Source of the DNA: Protula sp. h YS-2021
Taxonomy: Eukaryota; Annelida; Polychaeta; Sabellida; Serpulidae
Direction: 5' to 3'
Assembly: GCA_949752745.1 (NCBI GenBank)
Contig: OX457027.1
Location: 90,169,720 to 90,233,719, forward strand
DNA: 64,000 bases
A model generated the notes under the pieces. It was not told the DNA's origin and ran no database searches. It saw only the letters and a program-made list of their open reading frames with translations. The position numbers and the translations under genes were made by a program. Shown here piece by piece: positions 23,701 through 33,400 of the stretch. Positions within the stretch are counted from its first letter, which is position 1. The number at the start of each line of letters is the position of its first letter.

Positions 23701-26700
23701 ATGAGCACTACGGAGAGAAGAACTACTTTTTGATTGGCCGAAACGGAATTGCAAAACTCCCTTGTGTCGAATGAAACTTAGTCCTAGATGACTCTTACGG
23801 TCTTCCAAGGGTCGCACCCCAGAAGAATCGAAAGTTATATTGATCCAGGATGAAAGTGATATCGCTCGACACGGCCTCAAAGTAAATAATGGAAATTGGA
23901 ATTCTTGTTTGTATACATGTATCGTTAACTTGTTTTTTAAATACGAAGGCTGATGACCTGTTCTTTCCAGTTTTTCTTGTTTATTTATCGCCATTTTGCT
24001 TTATTGCTGTATGCCTTGATAATGTCCTGCTACACAACGGCTCTTTTGACCGAAGTTGGACAAACTTATGGAAAAGTTATGTACAGAGTATTCATGTTAA
24101 GCTATATCACTGTCCCTCGTTCCTGTTCATTATGAGTATTGCTTACCCGTGTACTAAATGTAAGAAAAATATATTAACCGACGCATTTGAAGCTCCCTCT
24201 GTAATAAATGGGCGCATAGATTGTGTGCGAAGCTTTCTAAAAGAGCTCTTACAGCATTTGGTAACAGTAGTGAACGATTGGTATTGTCTAGATTGCTCAA
24301 TTATATTTCCATTTTATTGCTTATCAAACGATGATTTTCTTTATGTAAACTTTTTCTCAGAGGTATCAAGTAATACATATGAAAGTTATAGCAAGTTTTA
24401 CAGAAAAGATTTTAAGAGATTTGATTATACTTATTATAATGGATATGAACATGGAAGTAATTTAGATCCTAATAATAATTTCTTTAATGACATTTCTAAC
24501 GACTGTAAATTTTAGAGCAGTGATTGTTATGTTAACAACATCTCTACCATAAAATTATTTATATTAATTCATTTCAATTGCCGAAGTATCTGAACTTCAT
24601 TTGAAGAGCTAAAAGATTATCTTCTGGAACTTAAAACGGTTTTTGATGTGGTAGCCATCAGTGAGACTTGGTTGCAGTCTTCCGATAATATGGAAATGTA
24701 TCAATTAGAAAATTATAATGCAGCTTATAATCATCTTAAACATAGTATAGGTGGTGGTGTTATGTCTTACATCAACAAAGCTTATCAATTTAAGATTTTG
24801 GAAAGTATGTCACCTGTGATCGAAAATTTGATGGAGTGTATCAGTGTTGAAATAGAATCTAACGTCAGCAAAAGTAAGGTTATCTCGTGTGTAAATCGCA
24901 CCCCCAGCAGTAGTATTGAGAGTTCAGTGACAGTGTATTAATTAATTATCGGAAGCCGATTGGTCCACATTGTACGAAACAAATGTTATTACGGCCTACG
25001 AAGAATTTACAGGAAAGGTTAAATTGTGTTATGAAAAGTACTGTCCACTTAAAAAAAAAATCGTATACCTGGAAAAGAAAGGAATACGGCATGGCTAACC
25101 AAGGGTCTTCTCAAATGTTGCCGAAGGAAAAATAATTTGTTCAAAAATTTATAATTAACAGAACAGAGATCAGGATATCGAATCACTCATTATCGCCCAC
25201 AACAGCAGTGAATCCACAGTTGCAAATCCACGCTTTACTCTAGTTTAGGAGTTTCGCTGAGGTCGAAAATAATGCGCCAGGGTACTTCTCAGTGTGCTTC
25301 TTAAGAAAAAGCCTTCCAGTTCGAGCCTCGGTGTCCTTGAACGTGCCTCGAAAGATCCAGAGCCTCGAAAATTGAGATCAATGGCCATTTCTATTGCAGG
25401 AAGTGTGACCCTTTCTGCCCTAGGAAGATGGAAAGGGTTCACTGGAACTAGCATCACATACGAGTACGTGGCCCAATCATACATGATAGTGCACAATTTT
25501 TATGTCAAAAATATTTTGTATTGAAAAAAATGTGTTTTCTTAAGTTCAGGATATCGAATCACTTATTGTCTTCAATGACTCTGCTATTGCAAAACCACGC
25601 TTTACGCGAGTTTGGGAGTTTCGCCGAGGTACTTCTGTGTGCTTATCAATGAAAGTCTGCTAGTTTAGTTCGAACCTCGGTGTCCTGGCATGTGCGCCGA
25701 AAGATCCAGAGTCTCAAAAATTGAGATCATTGGCCATTTCTATTACAGGAACTGTGACTCTTTCTGTTCTAGGAAGATGGAAAGGATCGCTTGGACAAAG
25801 GCCACATTCTTTTGGACCTCTCAGGAAACTGGGAATCTACTCTCCAAACAGACCAGAGAAGCTCCAGATACACCGTCCAAAAGAACACGTCTCAAAAAAT
25901 CTCGAAATAAAAAACACAAATCTAGTTATTTTGTGCTTATTTCAGATAAATATGTAATTCGTATGCCCAGAAATATATCCTGTGACAATCGTTTGTTGGG
26001 GCATTAGCTTAAATGTGATCTGTTTTACCTAATAACATCCCTACCACTTCAGCAGTACGAAGGAGAGGAGAAAGAATGGTTACAGTAGATCCAAATTGGC
26101 GAAATGAAAAGAGTATCTTCCGTGGTTCAAAACACATTTATTTTGTCAAAAATCACAAAATGGTGTACATTTAAGTCGATAGGGTTACAAAGCATGCAGC
26201 TGGCTTATTTAGTGGAGTTGAAATCAAGCATTTTGTTGTCACCAATTACGATCTACTCTGGCAAATTCTATCTCCTCTCCCTCGTACCAACGATGTTGCA
26301 GATTCGACCTCAACATATAGTAATGGAGGTTAAACCTTTGGGTAATCTTGTATTTCACTATACCTAGTGCAATCACGTCTACAATCTTCCTTAAACTAAA
26401 TTTCTACTCTTAAATGTTTATAAAAAAATTCATGTGCATTTTGGCAAATAAGTTGTAGAAATGTCTTTGTTTACATTTCCGCCATCTTGTATGGGGTGTA
26501 GGACATTTGACCAACCGAAATTTGACCAACCGAAATTTGACCAACTGAAATTTGACATACCGCAATTTGACCAACCTCTTAATGAAAAAACAGACATTTG
26601 ACCAACTTCATAATTTGTTGTTTTTCGTACCACTTATCAGTAAAACATTAGCAATCACAAATGTTCCGACAAAAGCAACATTTAAACTGTTATAACACTG

Positions 26701-27419
26701 CAAGTAAAAGTACTGACCAAATGTACCGGGATGGTAGTAATCTCATATCCTCGCAAAACTTCACATAAAACACGTACCTGAGATGACACTAAAGCTTCCC
26801 CAGGTCATGGTTTGTTTGTATAACGCCTTGTATAACGCCAGATTACGGAGATTAACGGGGCACGTGGAGCTTAACCTTATGACACTCATTGACAGAGAGG
26901 GGATTAGCACAACAGCTCTTTGATGCGAATGAGCACTTCTTTGAAATTACTTTTTCTTACTAAACCTCGAACTCCTAAATTTATAAGGTTATGTATATCT
27001 AAAACTGAAATTTGGTCAAATGTCAGTTTTTCCGTTAAGCGGTTGGTCAAATTGCAGTTGGTCAAATTCCTCTTGGTCAAATTGTGGTTGGCAAATTGCG
27101 GTTGGTCAAATTGTATGTACCCCCTTGTATGACCTTCTCCAGAGAAATTTTCCGAGACAAAAACTGTCTCTAGTTAACGAGAAATTATCCAAAAGAACAC
27201 CTATCGATTTTCAGAGAGCCTCTTGAATGTGGCCTAAATGAAACAGCGAAACGGCTTAAAATCAGCCTTTTTCGCCCACATAAACAAACCTAAATGCATT
27301 AAAGAGACTTCAAAACGACTAGGAACTTTTTCATTTGACGCAAGAATATCGTCAAGGCTAAAGTAATTCTCTTGGTAGCCACTAATTTGCTGAGCCGAAC
27401 CGGCAGAAGAAAATGACAT
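17785..27419 (-). CDS. GINS3: GINS complex subunit 3 (PSF3), 4 exons, 213 aa
   Basis: Minus-strand exons in order: 27290-27419 (ATG at 27419), 19277-19421, 18347-18476, 17785-18021 (TGA at 17785). All junctions are GT-AG with matching phases, and the sum is 642 nt. The human protein is 216 aa. Recognised blocks are ENYFSLDDILASNEKVPSRF (residues 17-36), LDLPLWLAKSL, SADANVVDLHKLGPYYYVFG, LLLHFEHPESLDIARSLLQ and IMDSSQNTYKTD, plus the basic NHRKRKRAQMEE tail. GINS3 joins SLD5, PSF1 and PSF2 in the GINS tetramer, which with CDC45 and MCM2-7 forms the CMG replicative helicase in the nucleus. Intron 1 is 7868 bp with a weak donor (GTTTGT). Acceptors of exons 2 and 3 each lie in tandem duplications of themselves. 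The gene lies head-to-head with AMFR. Identification is firm; exon 1 assignment rests on homology plus exact phase match. Confidence 0.94.
18180..18300. repeat. (GAAAA/GGAAA)n purine-rich low-complexity tract
   Basis: GINS3 intron 3 holds about 100 bp of GAAAA/GAAAGG repeats on the plus strand, which is a polypyrimidine stretch on the transcribed sense. Confidence 0.8.
18466..18945 (-). repeat. 43-bp minisatellite made from the GINS3 exon 3 acceptor
   Basis: Eleven units are present, each with (plus strand) AGATCTCCCTGAAACCAAA followed by CACTCCCACCAATCATAGCA. On the gene's strand each unit reads TTTGGTTTCAG|GGAGATCTTG, which is the real acceptor plus the first 10-11 nt of exon 3. The exon-proximal unit is the functional one. 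One unit (about 18685) is diverged and one (about 18740) has a short deletion. Confidence 0.9.
18947..18970. repeat. (ATT)n microsatellite
   Basis: Seven ATT units lie in GINS3 intron 2. The adjoining 18970-19270 has no other feature that I can see. Confidence 0.8.
19378..19750 (-). repeat. Tandem copies of the GINS3 exon 2 acceptor and exon start
   Basis: Four copies (about 19381-19446, 19486-19551, 19578-19632, 19695-19740) of a segment spanning the acceptor TCTCATGTCACAG and the first 30-45 nt of exon 2 (encoding YLNPSSES). Poly-C spacers separate them. Only the copy nearest the exon body continues into LDLPLWLAKSL. Copies 2 and 3 keep the acceptor and GYLNPSSES; copy 4 is degenerate. Confidence 0.88.
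19920..20018. repeat. 17-18-bp minisatellite bounded by an inverted repeat
   Basis: Five copies of CCCATGGAGGGAATTC are enclosed by GAAGCGGTTCC and GGAACCGCTTC, perfect complements. The whole forms a foldback-like block of about 90 bp. Confidence 0.75.
20539..20948. mobile_element. TA-flanked MITE, 406 bp
   Basis: Long terminal inverted repeats begin TA|CCGTAATTTCC(G/A)GTGTA and run through TAAGCCGC at both ends (20541 and 20946). The TA dinucleotide flanks both ends, as in Tc1/mariner-type target sites. The interior is extremely AT-rich and repeats the GTGTATAAGCCGCACC motif internally. No transposase is present. It lies in GINS3 intron 1. Confidence 0.8.
21714..21737. repeat. Poly-C tract
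   Basis: A run of about 22 C in GINS3 intron 1. Around it, 20950-22180 is AT-rich with short frames only. Confidence 0.9.
22190..22480. repeat. Dispersed-repeat block with duplicated GTAGGCGCGTGAGACT
   Basis: GTAGGCGCGTGAGACT occurs at about 22190 and 22360. It is followed by a (GACG)n-like stretch and AAGTTCAAACCTATAA, resembling the tails of MITE-like repeats elsewhere in this window. It is non-coding and lies in GINS3 intron 1. Confidence 0.4.
23085..23350 (+). repeat. Dispersed repeat family D, copy 1
   Basis: About 265 bp shared with 30885-31165 in the same orientation. Common blocks are ATTCGTACTT, GAATTCAGTTG(C/G)GATAAAGA, AAGAAATGATAGAAAAAA, CAGAAACATATTCACA and GAAAGTGTGCATGTT. A more diverged relative lies near 2880-3070. 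No ORF is present. Confidence 0.7.
24132..25160 (+). pseudogene. Broken non-LTR retrotransposon (PHD-like finger plus endonuclease start)
   Basis: First segment (24132-24515): a PHD-like finger, YPCTKCKKNI ... WYCLDCSIIFPFY, then an acidic Asn-rich tail. Second segment (about 24560-24941): HFNCRSI, then an in-frame stop, then SFEELKDYLLELKTVFDV and VAISETWLQSS, with GGGVMSYIN further on. These are hallmark motifs of the LINE apurinic endonuclease N-terminus. After a stop at 24941 another frame carries KYCPLKKK and TKGLLKCCRRKNNLF, the usual linker before the reverse transcriptase. The rest of the endonuclease and all of the reverse transcriptase are missing. At least three disruptions make it dead. 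The clade (CR1/Jockey-like) is inferred from domain order only. Confidence 0.8.
25165..25810. repeat. Tandem duplication, about 380-bp unit, 2 copies
   Basis: The copies begin AGGATATCGAATCACT at 25173 and 25548. They share CCACGCTTTAC, GAGTTTCGC(T/C)GAGG, GTACTTCT, GAAAGATCCAGAG, AAAATTGAGATCA, TGGCCATTTCTATT and TAGGAAGATGGAAAGG, with roughly 80 per cent identity by eye. The short frames within are shadows of the duplication. Confidence 0.8.
26490..27135. mobile_element. Foldback element C (iterated GAAATTTGACCAACC ends)
   Basis: The left end (26490-26620) has six copies of (A/G)AATTTGACCAAC. The right end (27005-27130) has six copies of the complement, GGTTGGTCAAATT. The outermost segments TATGGGGTGTAGGACATTTG and CAAATTGTATGTACCCCCTTGTATG are also inverted relatives. 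The 380-bp centre has no credible ORF. It lies 150 bp inside intron 1 from GINS3 exon 1. Confidence 0.8.
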
Positions 27420-30400
27420 CGCGTTTATTGGAGCAACTTCGAACTTCCCGCAAAGTGGAAAGCTACCTAAACGTGCGCTGTAAGCAGGGTTTTCATTATA
27501 GCAAATACAAACATACGCATTTGTCGATCAGAATTTTCTATCTGGCCTCAGATCACAATTCATATACTTATATGTTTCCTTACATATCTAGCTGAAACCC
27601 AATTTACTTGTTGTACCACACCTTAAAAGTACCATGTATCCAAGTGAAGTGTTCTTCCGCACGAACAAAAATACCATCCAAAATACGGCAAAACTGGTTA
27701 CTTGTTTGATGTATTTTGTCGGAGGTGGGTACTCTCAGCCAAGTCACTCCTGGAACAAACACACACACACCATTTACTGACCTTAAAACTCAATTTTTCC
27801 TATGAAAATAAAGATATAAAATCTATAGTTATACCAAACAACTTACAATTACTTACCTTTAAAATGACACCTCTTTTGTTCTTCTACCAGCTGTGCGAGT
27901 TATTATACTGCGATTGACCACCGAACTATTTTGCTCATTGTAGCCTTGTTATTGAGTTGATGTAAAAAAACTGAGGTCTGATTTCATCCATTTAATGGTA
28001 TGCATCTCTCTAGTTTATGTGCAACTATCAGTGATGAGTATTTCATCAAATTTGTACAATGATGCGTCTGAATATCAAGCTCACCAAAATAGCTTGGAAA
28101 AAAATCGATTTTTATTGCAATTAGAGTGTATCATTATAACTTTATTAAAATTCAGCGCAAAAACTTGTAAAGAACCTGTTTAATCATCATTTTTATGCAG
28201 CAGCGAACTTGCTTCCAGTACTACGGTGTTCTCCAGTATACTAAAATTTTGAAAGCTATTTGCATAAGCTATTTTTTTATATGTTTAAGGTCATTCATAT
28301 ATATTCCTGTGCTTATCATTTGATGTCCACACAGTATCTTTTGATCGACTACAGGAATATGTATTAATGGACAGTTCTCATGACAGGGATAAAGTGGACC
28401 GTTTCGACTGCTGTTTTAATGCGATTCTTTTCGAAATTAAAAGACTACATACTGTATTGAATTTTAACACGACAATTACTTCGATTTTAAATTTTTGTTG
28501 AGTCACTGGAAACAAATTGAGGGAAAAAAATAGTCATACATTGCCTAAATTGTAATCAGGACAAGGCTGTTTGTAACTTTGACAAGAAAATATCTGCTTC
28601 ACACCAACTGTTTCGCTGTCTGGAAGATCCCAGAATCAAAAAGTATAAAGCAAAATCGTGGGGGAGGAAGGATTTAAATTATTCTTTTTTCATGGAAAAC
28701 ACTTTTCTGAATATGAACCGCTGGCTCTTATTTTACAGTTTTATATGCTTATGTGGACAAGCAACTGGGTTTAATCTTGATTTCGTTAATTCTTCTAATT
28801 CTGTTGAATTGAAGAATCCATTTAATATCACTGAAATAAATACATTAATAACAGTAATTAGTTAATGCCTACACTGGACATGTGTTGAAAATGACCTTAG
28901 AGAAAGATGTCTATAAGATAAGAGTATAATCTTGCAATTTAAAACATTCAAGCCGAGAAAGTGCATGGTATTAGCTGCAGCTATGGTATTTTGTTCAGAT
29001 CGATAGTATTTTAGGATTACCTTCTTTGAAAATTAATTTCAGACAGAGACAAGATAACAGTGGAGGTAACACTTTGCATACAGTAATTACACAAGCATAT
29101 CTGTGAAGAATGCCAGTTTACTATACTAAAAATGTTGTTCAATGGCCCAACAACCCTTTGAATCAAATACCATGTTTATGCAAATCACTTGTATCATTGA
29201 ATCATTTGTATCACCGGTATTACTAATTCTCTTTGAAAAGATGGACAAAAACAACGTGCGATGCATGGTTTGCTACCAATGACAAGGTGTACTAAGAAAT
29301 CCTCAGCCAAATATCAAAACTAATACATTTTACTCATTCATAAATGTTAAACTTTACCTGTTTAATTCCAAGTTTATTTTTTCCTAAATATGTCTAGTAG
29401 GTATGATATCGCCCATATACATGGAGAGGGGCTGCACATCACTTTCACAATGACTTAGGTTGTCCCTTGCTTCTGTGTGCATTCTAAGACGTGTTGAACA
29501 ACGATCACCAGCGAATACAGCAGCTATACAAATAGCAAAATTAGAAAAGTAGTTCAGCTTTATTGCAATCTTCTAACAGAGAGACTATATCCTTCCGCGT
29601 ATGGACTACGGGTACGTTCGCTTTAACTACTGATATCTGGTAGTGTCTGATCAGAATGCCCGAGGCCAAATTTTACAAAATCTTATTGGATAACTCTTAA
29701 TGCCGTTATTCAAAACGAAAGTGCCATATTGATAACGTTTTGGCATTCTTTACCGCTGTTTGCGCTCTATGAAATTACAAACGATTTAAAAGCTCCAAAA
29801 GATAGCGAGTTTGTTTTCTATTTCACACTATCATTCCTTTAAATTTTAACGAAGGTTGGCTTATTTCGTGTACATTCTCAATTCTCTCAAAAAAGAGGCA
29901 ATTATTTTGGTCCCCAAGAAAAAAAATGAATATTTTGGCATTTGGTCCTTAATTTTCTCGGATAAAGTATTCAAACTCAGTCCATCAAATTCAAACTTTA
30001 ATAGTAGAATACGTTACTCCTTTTTAGATTGAAATAATGATCTAACCAGAATGAAGTATAATGGTTTATTACCAACAACAGGTTCTTTAACAGATTTCAC
30101 TAGAAGCAAGACACAGTACGCACATAAAGTATTCTTTGAAATTTTAAGCCTGTATCTAAAGACGGTGTTGCCTTGATAAAATGCACCGTTCAGATTGGAG
30201 CTTTTTTGTTGCAGAAAGAATTACCACTATGATTAGAAAAAAATCTTTTAATAGATTCAGAGTGTTTCGGTCTGACAGTTAGTATGAGTTGCTTACTGAA
30301 AATAATCTCTTTGGACTATTTTTTGAGATCATGGATTATTTTGTTTTGGTTGTGAAACGACTTGACGCCATCACAAACTTTCAAGTAATGTGAAAACACG

Positions 30401-30470
30401 TATCACTCAATGAGCATCGTTATAATTTGTCCTTGTATTGTTTTGTAGTGTTAAAATATATGACGTTGTC
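27420..30470. other. Divergent intergenic region between GINS3 and AMFR
   Basis: The 3.05 kb between the two start codons is AT-rich and without ORFs of interest or recognisable mobile elements. Both promoters must lie in or near it if both ATG exons are first exons. I see no clear TATA box or CpG-rich island. TTTTGTAG at 30441-30448 just before the AMFR ATG could be an acceptor of a 5' UTR intron. Confidence 0.5.
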
Positions 30471-30489
30471 ATGCCGGTGGTTCTGCTAG
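30460..30489 (+). promoter_or_regulatory. Possible overlapping upstream ORF of AMFR
   Basis: An ATG at 30460, in a different frame from the main ATG at 30471, opens a 9-codon frame that ends with TAG at 30487-30489, inside the AMFR coding start. If it is in the mRNA it could lower AMFR translation. Whether it is transcribed is unknown. Confidence 0.35.
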
Positions 30490-33400
30490 AACGAATGCCA
30501 CTGCCAAGTCTTCGAACGTACACTGCAATCAGTGTTGTTCTTGTGGCAGGGGCCGCTTATTTTGCGCACAGTGCAGTAAATAACTTAAATGAACCCAATG
30601 TGCCGCTCCAACCAAGCGAAAGTGATCCAAAAAGTGAAGGATCCGAAGCAGGCAATCAACGACAATGGAAGGAACCTCCACAAGCTAACAATGTCTCTCT
30701 TTCGATGGAAGAATATCTAATGGAATTTTCAGCTGTTATTTTGCAAGAACCCTGGTGTGTATGGGTAAGTTTTGAAATTATCGTTTTTTTTAAGTGAGTG
30801 AGGTTTAGATTTGTTCCATTTTCATTTTGTTGTGCAGTATCGTGCCTGATGACCTTTCTGTGCTGTCTGCCAAATACCAGTGACAGAGTATAATCGGAAT
30901 CGTACTTGGGCTTTTGCCGAAAAGGTTTTGCATTTCATCCGAATTCAGTTGGGATAAAGACATAAAGAAATGATAGAAAAAAAACGGCAAAAATAAAATA
31001 AATTCCATTGTGCCAGAAACATATTCACAAGTTGGCAACCAAAGGGCTGAGTAATATGTCAAGTAGTTTATAAATATTTATGAAAAGATGTGGTGATATC
31101 TTTTTTAAATTCGAAAGTGTGCATGTTAGAAGAAAATTAGGTAGAATTTTTTGGTGTTTTTTTTTTTCAGAAAGTATTTGTTTTGCCCGTTTCATAACTT
31201 ATTGCTAGAAAATTCAAATATTCAAATGTTTTAAAACAGAAAAGTTAAACTGCTTTAAATCCGGCTTTTATTATTTATAATCGTTATTATGCGATAACTG
31301 AAACGAAAACAAGCACTGGTTAGTCTTTGAACGTACATGGTGTCATGTGTCAAAATGCAGTGTCATGCGTTGGTGTTAGCTTATTGGCATTATTAGGCCC
31401 CAACTCTTCGGATTGGGGCCTATGGGTTTGGGGTGTCCGTCTGTCCGTCCGTCTTGCCGTCCGGCTGTCCGTCATCGCTTTATACCCCTATGAATTTGGG
31501 GGCGGTTGGGGCCTGCTTGTGTTTCACAAATACTTACTTGTCCTGAAACTTTATTCTTTGTTAGGTGATGATAAACATGGCATACTGCTGTCTTATCCTG
31601 TACGGCAAGCTGATCCAGAAAGTTGTGTTTGGTGAGCTGCGCGTGAGCGAACAACAGGTGAGGAAGTCAGCGGCAAGTCCTATCATGGCTATAAATAAGT
31701 GGTGGCCCGACATCCATTAATTTCGGCTAGGACCCCAAAATTTTCTGATTACCGGTATACATATATACACTATATCCCCAACCCCACTTTCCACGCTGCC
31801 GCCCCTTCCCCCAGGATGTCCGCAACCAGGGACAAACGAAATCGTGCTTACACACATACACCTACACACACACATATATATTCTGTGTAGTGTCTTTTGC
31901 TGTTTGCCATTTCAGAATTTGAAAGACAAGTTTTGGAACTTTATTTTCTACAAGTTCATCTTCATATTCGGTGTCATGAATGTGCAGACAATGGAGGAAA
32001 TCGTGCTATGGTGTGCCTGGTTCACTGCTCTTGGATTCCTCCACTTGCTCTCGCAACTGTCTAAAGACAGGTTTGAATATGTAGGTATTTTGAAACATCT
32101 ATTATGACGGTTAAATAGCGCAGAAAAAAATAACAAAGGAAATTCAGTATATGAGATTACTCAGTTGCTTATCATTTTGTGTTTACTTTTAGAGCCTTAA
32201 AGCTTTCACTCACGCGTCATGTTCCTCTCTGTGTGGTAGCTATGTTTCTCCCCATCCTAACATTGCTTTGTGGGCGTGTCCCTCTGTTCTGCACTGCTCT
32301 CCTTGTTTTTCTGTCCCCCACTCGCTCTCTCTTTTTATCTCTCGGTGGTGACACATGACGATTGTGGACGTGTCGCTCATGCTATGTCCTTTCTATCTGA
32401 CATGTGTTTCTTTGTGTTTGCCAGCTGTGTTCCTCGCCGTCCACGCCGGCGCTGACGCATGTGAAGCTGCTGACGTTGCTGGTGGGTGTGTCGCTGTGCT
32501 GTGTGCTGCTCATGCTCGTGTGTGTAGGCATCGGCTTCTTCTTCTCCGGCATCAACACCTTCGCCTTCATGGCCGCAGAGGTAAGGTGGAAGCACGTGGT
32601 CAGGTCCAGTGGCGATCCAAGCTTTTTCCTGAAAGGGGTGGGGGTATTCGTAGATCGGGTGAAGCTGAATTAATGGTGAAGAAATGCTTTTAAAAACATT
32701 AATTTAATGGCAGTCTTTCACTAAAGGGGAAATCCATGCCCCCTCTCCCCCTCCATTTCCGCATCCGCCCCTGATGATTTGGTGGTTACTTTAACAATGG
32801 GCGATAAACATCGGTCTCCATCGTACGCTGTTTTGCTTTTAAAATAACTCTGGTTTTCCCTTTTGTGATGTTCAGAATGTGGCATATCTTTGTTGTATTT
32901 TAAGTGTAAACCTCACTCAGTGGAAACTTGATCAATCAACAACCTTGGGAAACACTAAATTACATTCCTAGCATCCATTAAATTGATTTATTCATTTTAA
33001 ATAATATTTAGTATACTTACCTTTCAGTGCATTTTGCTGTTTCTGAAAACTCAGTATGTTATAATAAGGTGAGAGATTTATATATATTGGGCTCGTCTTT
33101 ATTCTTCAAATTGAAAGTAAAACCTTCAGGTCGAAAGTAAAACATGGAGTTTTGAAAAGGCAAACTGAGATGGAGAAAGTTTTCATTGCGGATATAGCAT
33201 TCTGTGGTGTTAATTTAAATCTAAACCGTGCTTAACCCGCCACTTGGCAGCAATAGAATATTTGAAGAATTGATACTTATGGTGGGTGGAGACTGCCTCC
33301 GAGCTGAGGAGCGACATTGTTACGTTTTTTTTTTGTTTTTTTTTTGGTCACATATAGCGACATTTTATAACCCTGCGAAAAGCATCGTTATGTTTTGTGG

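Noticed and set aside
23889..24131. Upstream extension of the 208-codon frame as a membrane protein
   Set aside because: The homology to a LINE PHD-like finger begins at 24132; the hydrophobic N-terminal part shows no family resemblance and is AT-rich intron sequence.
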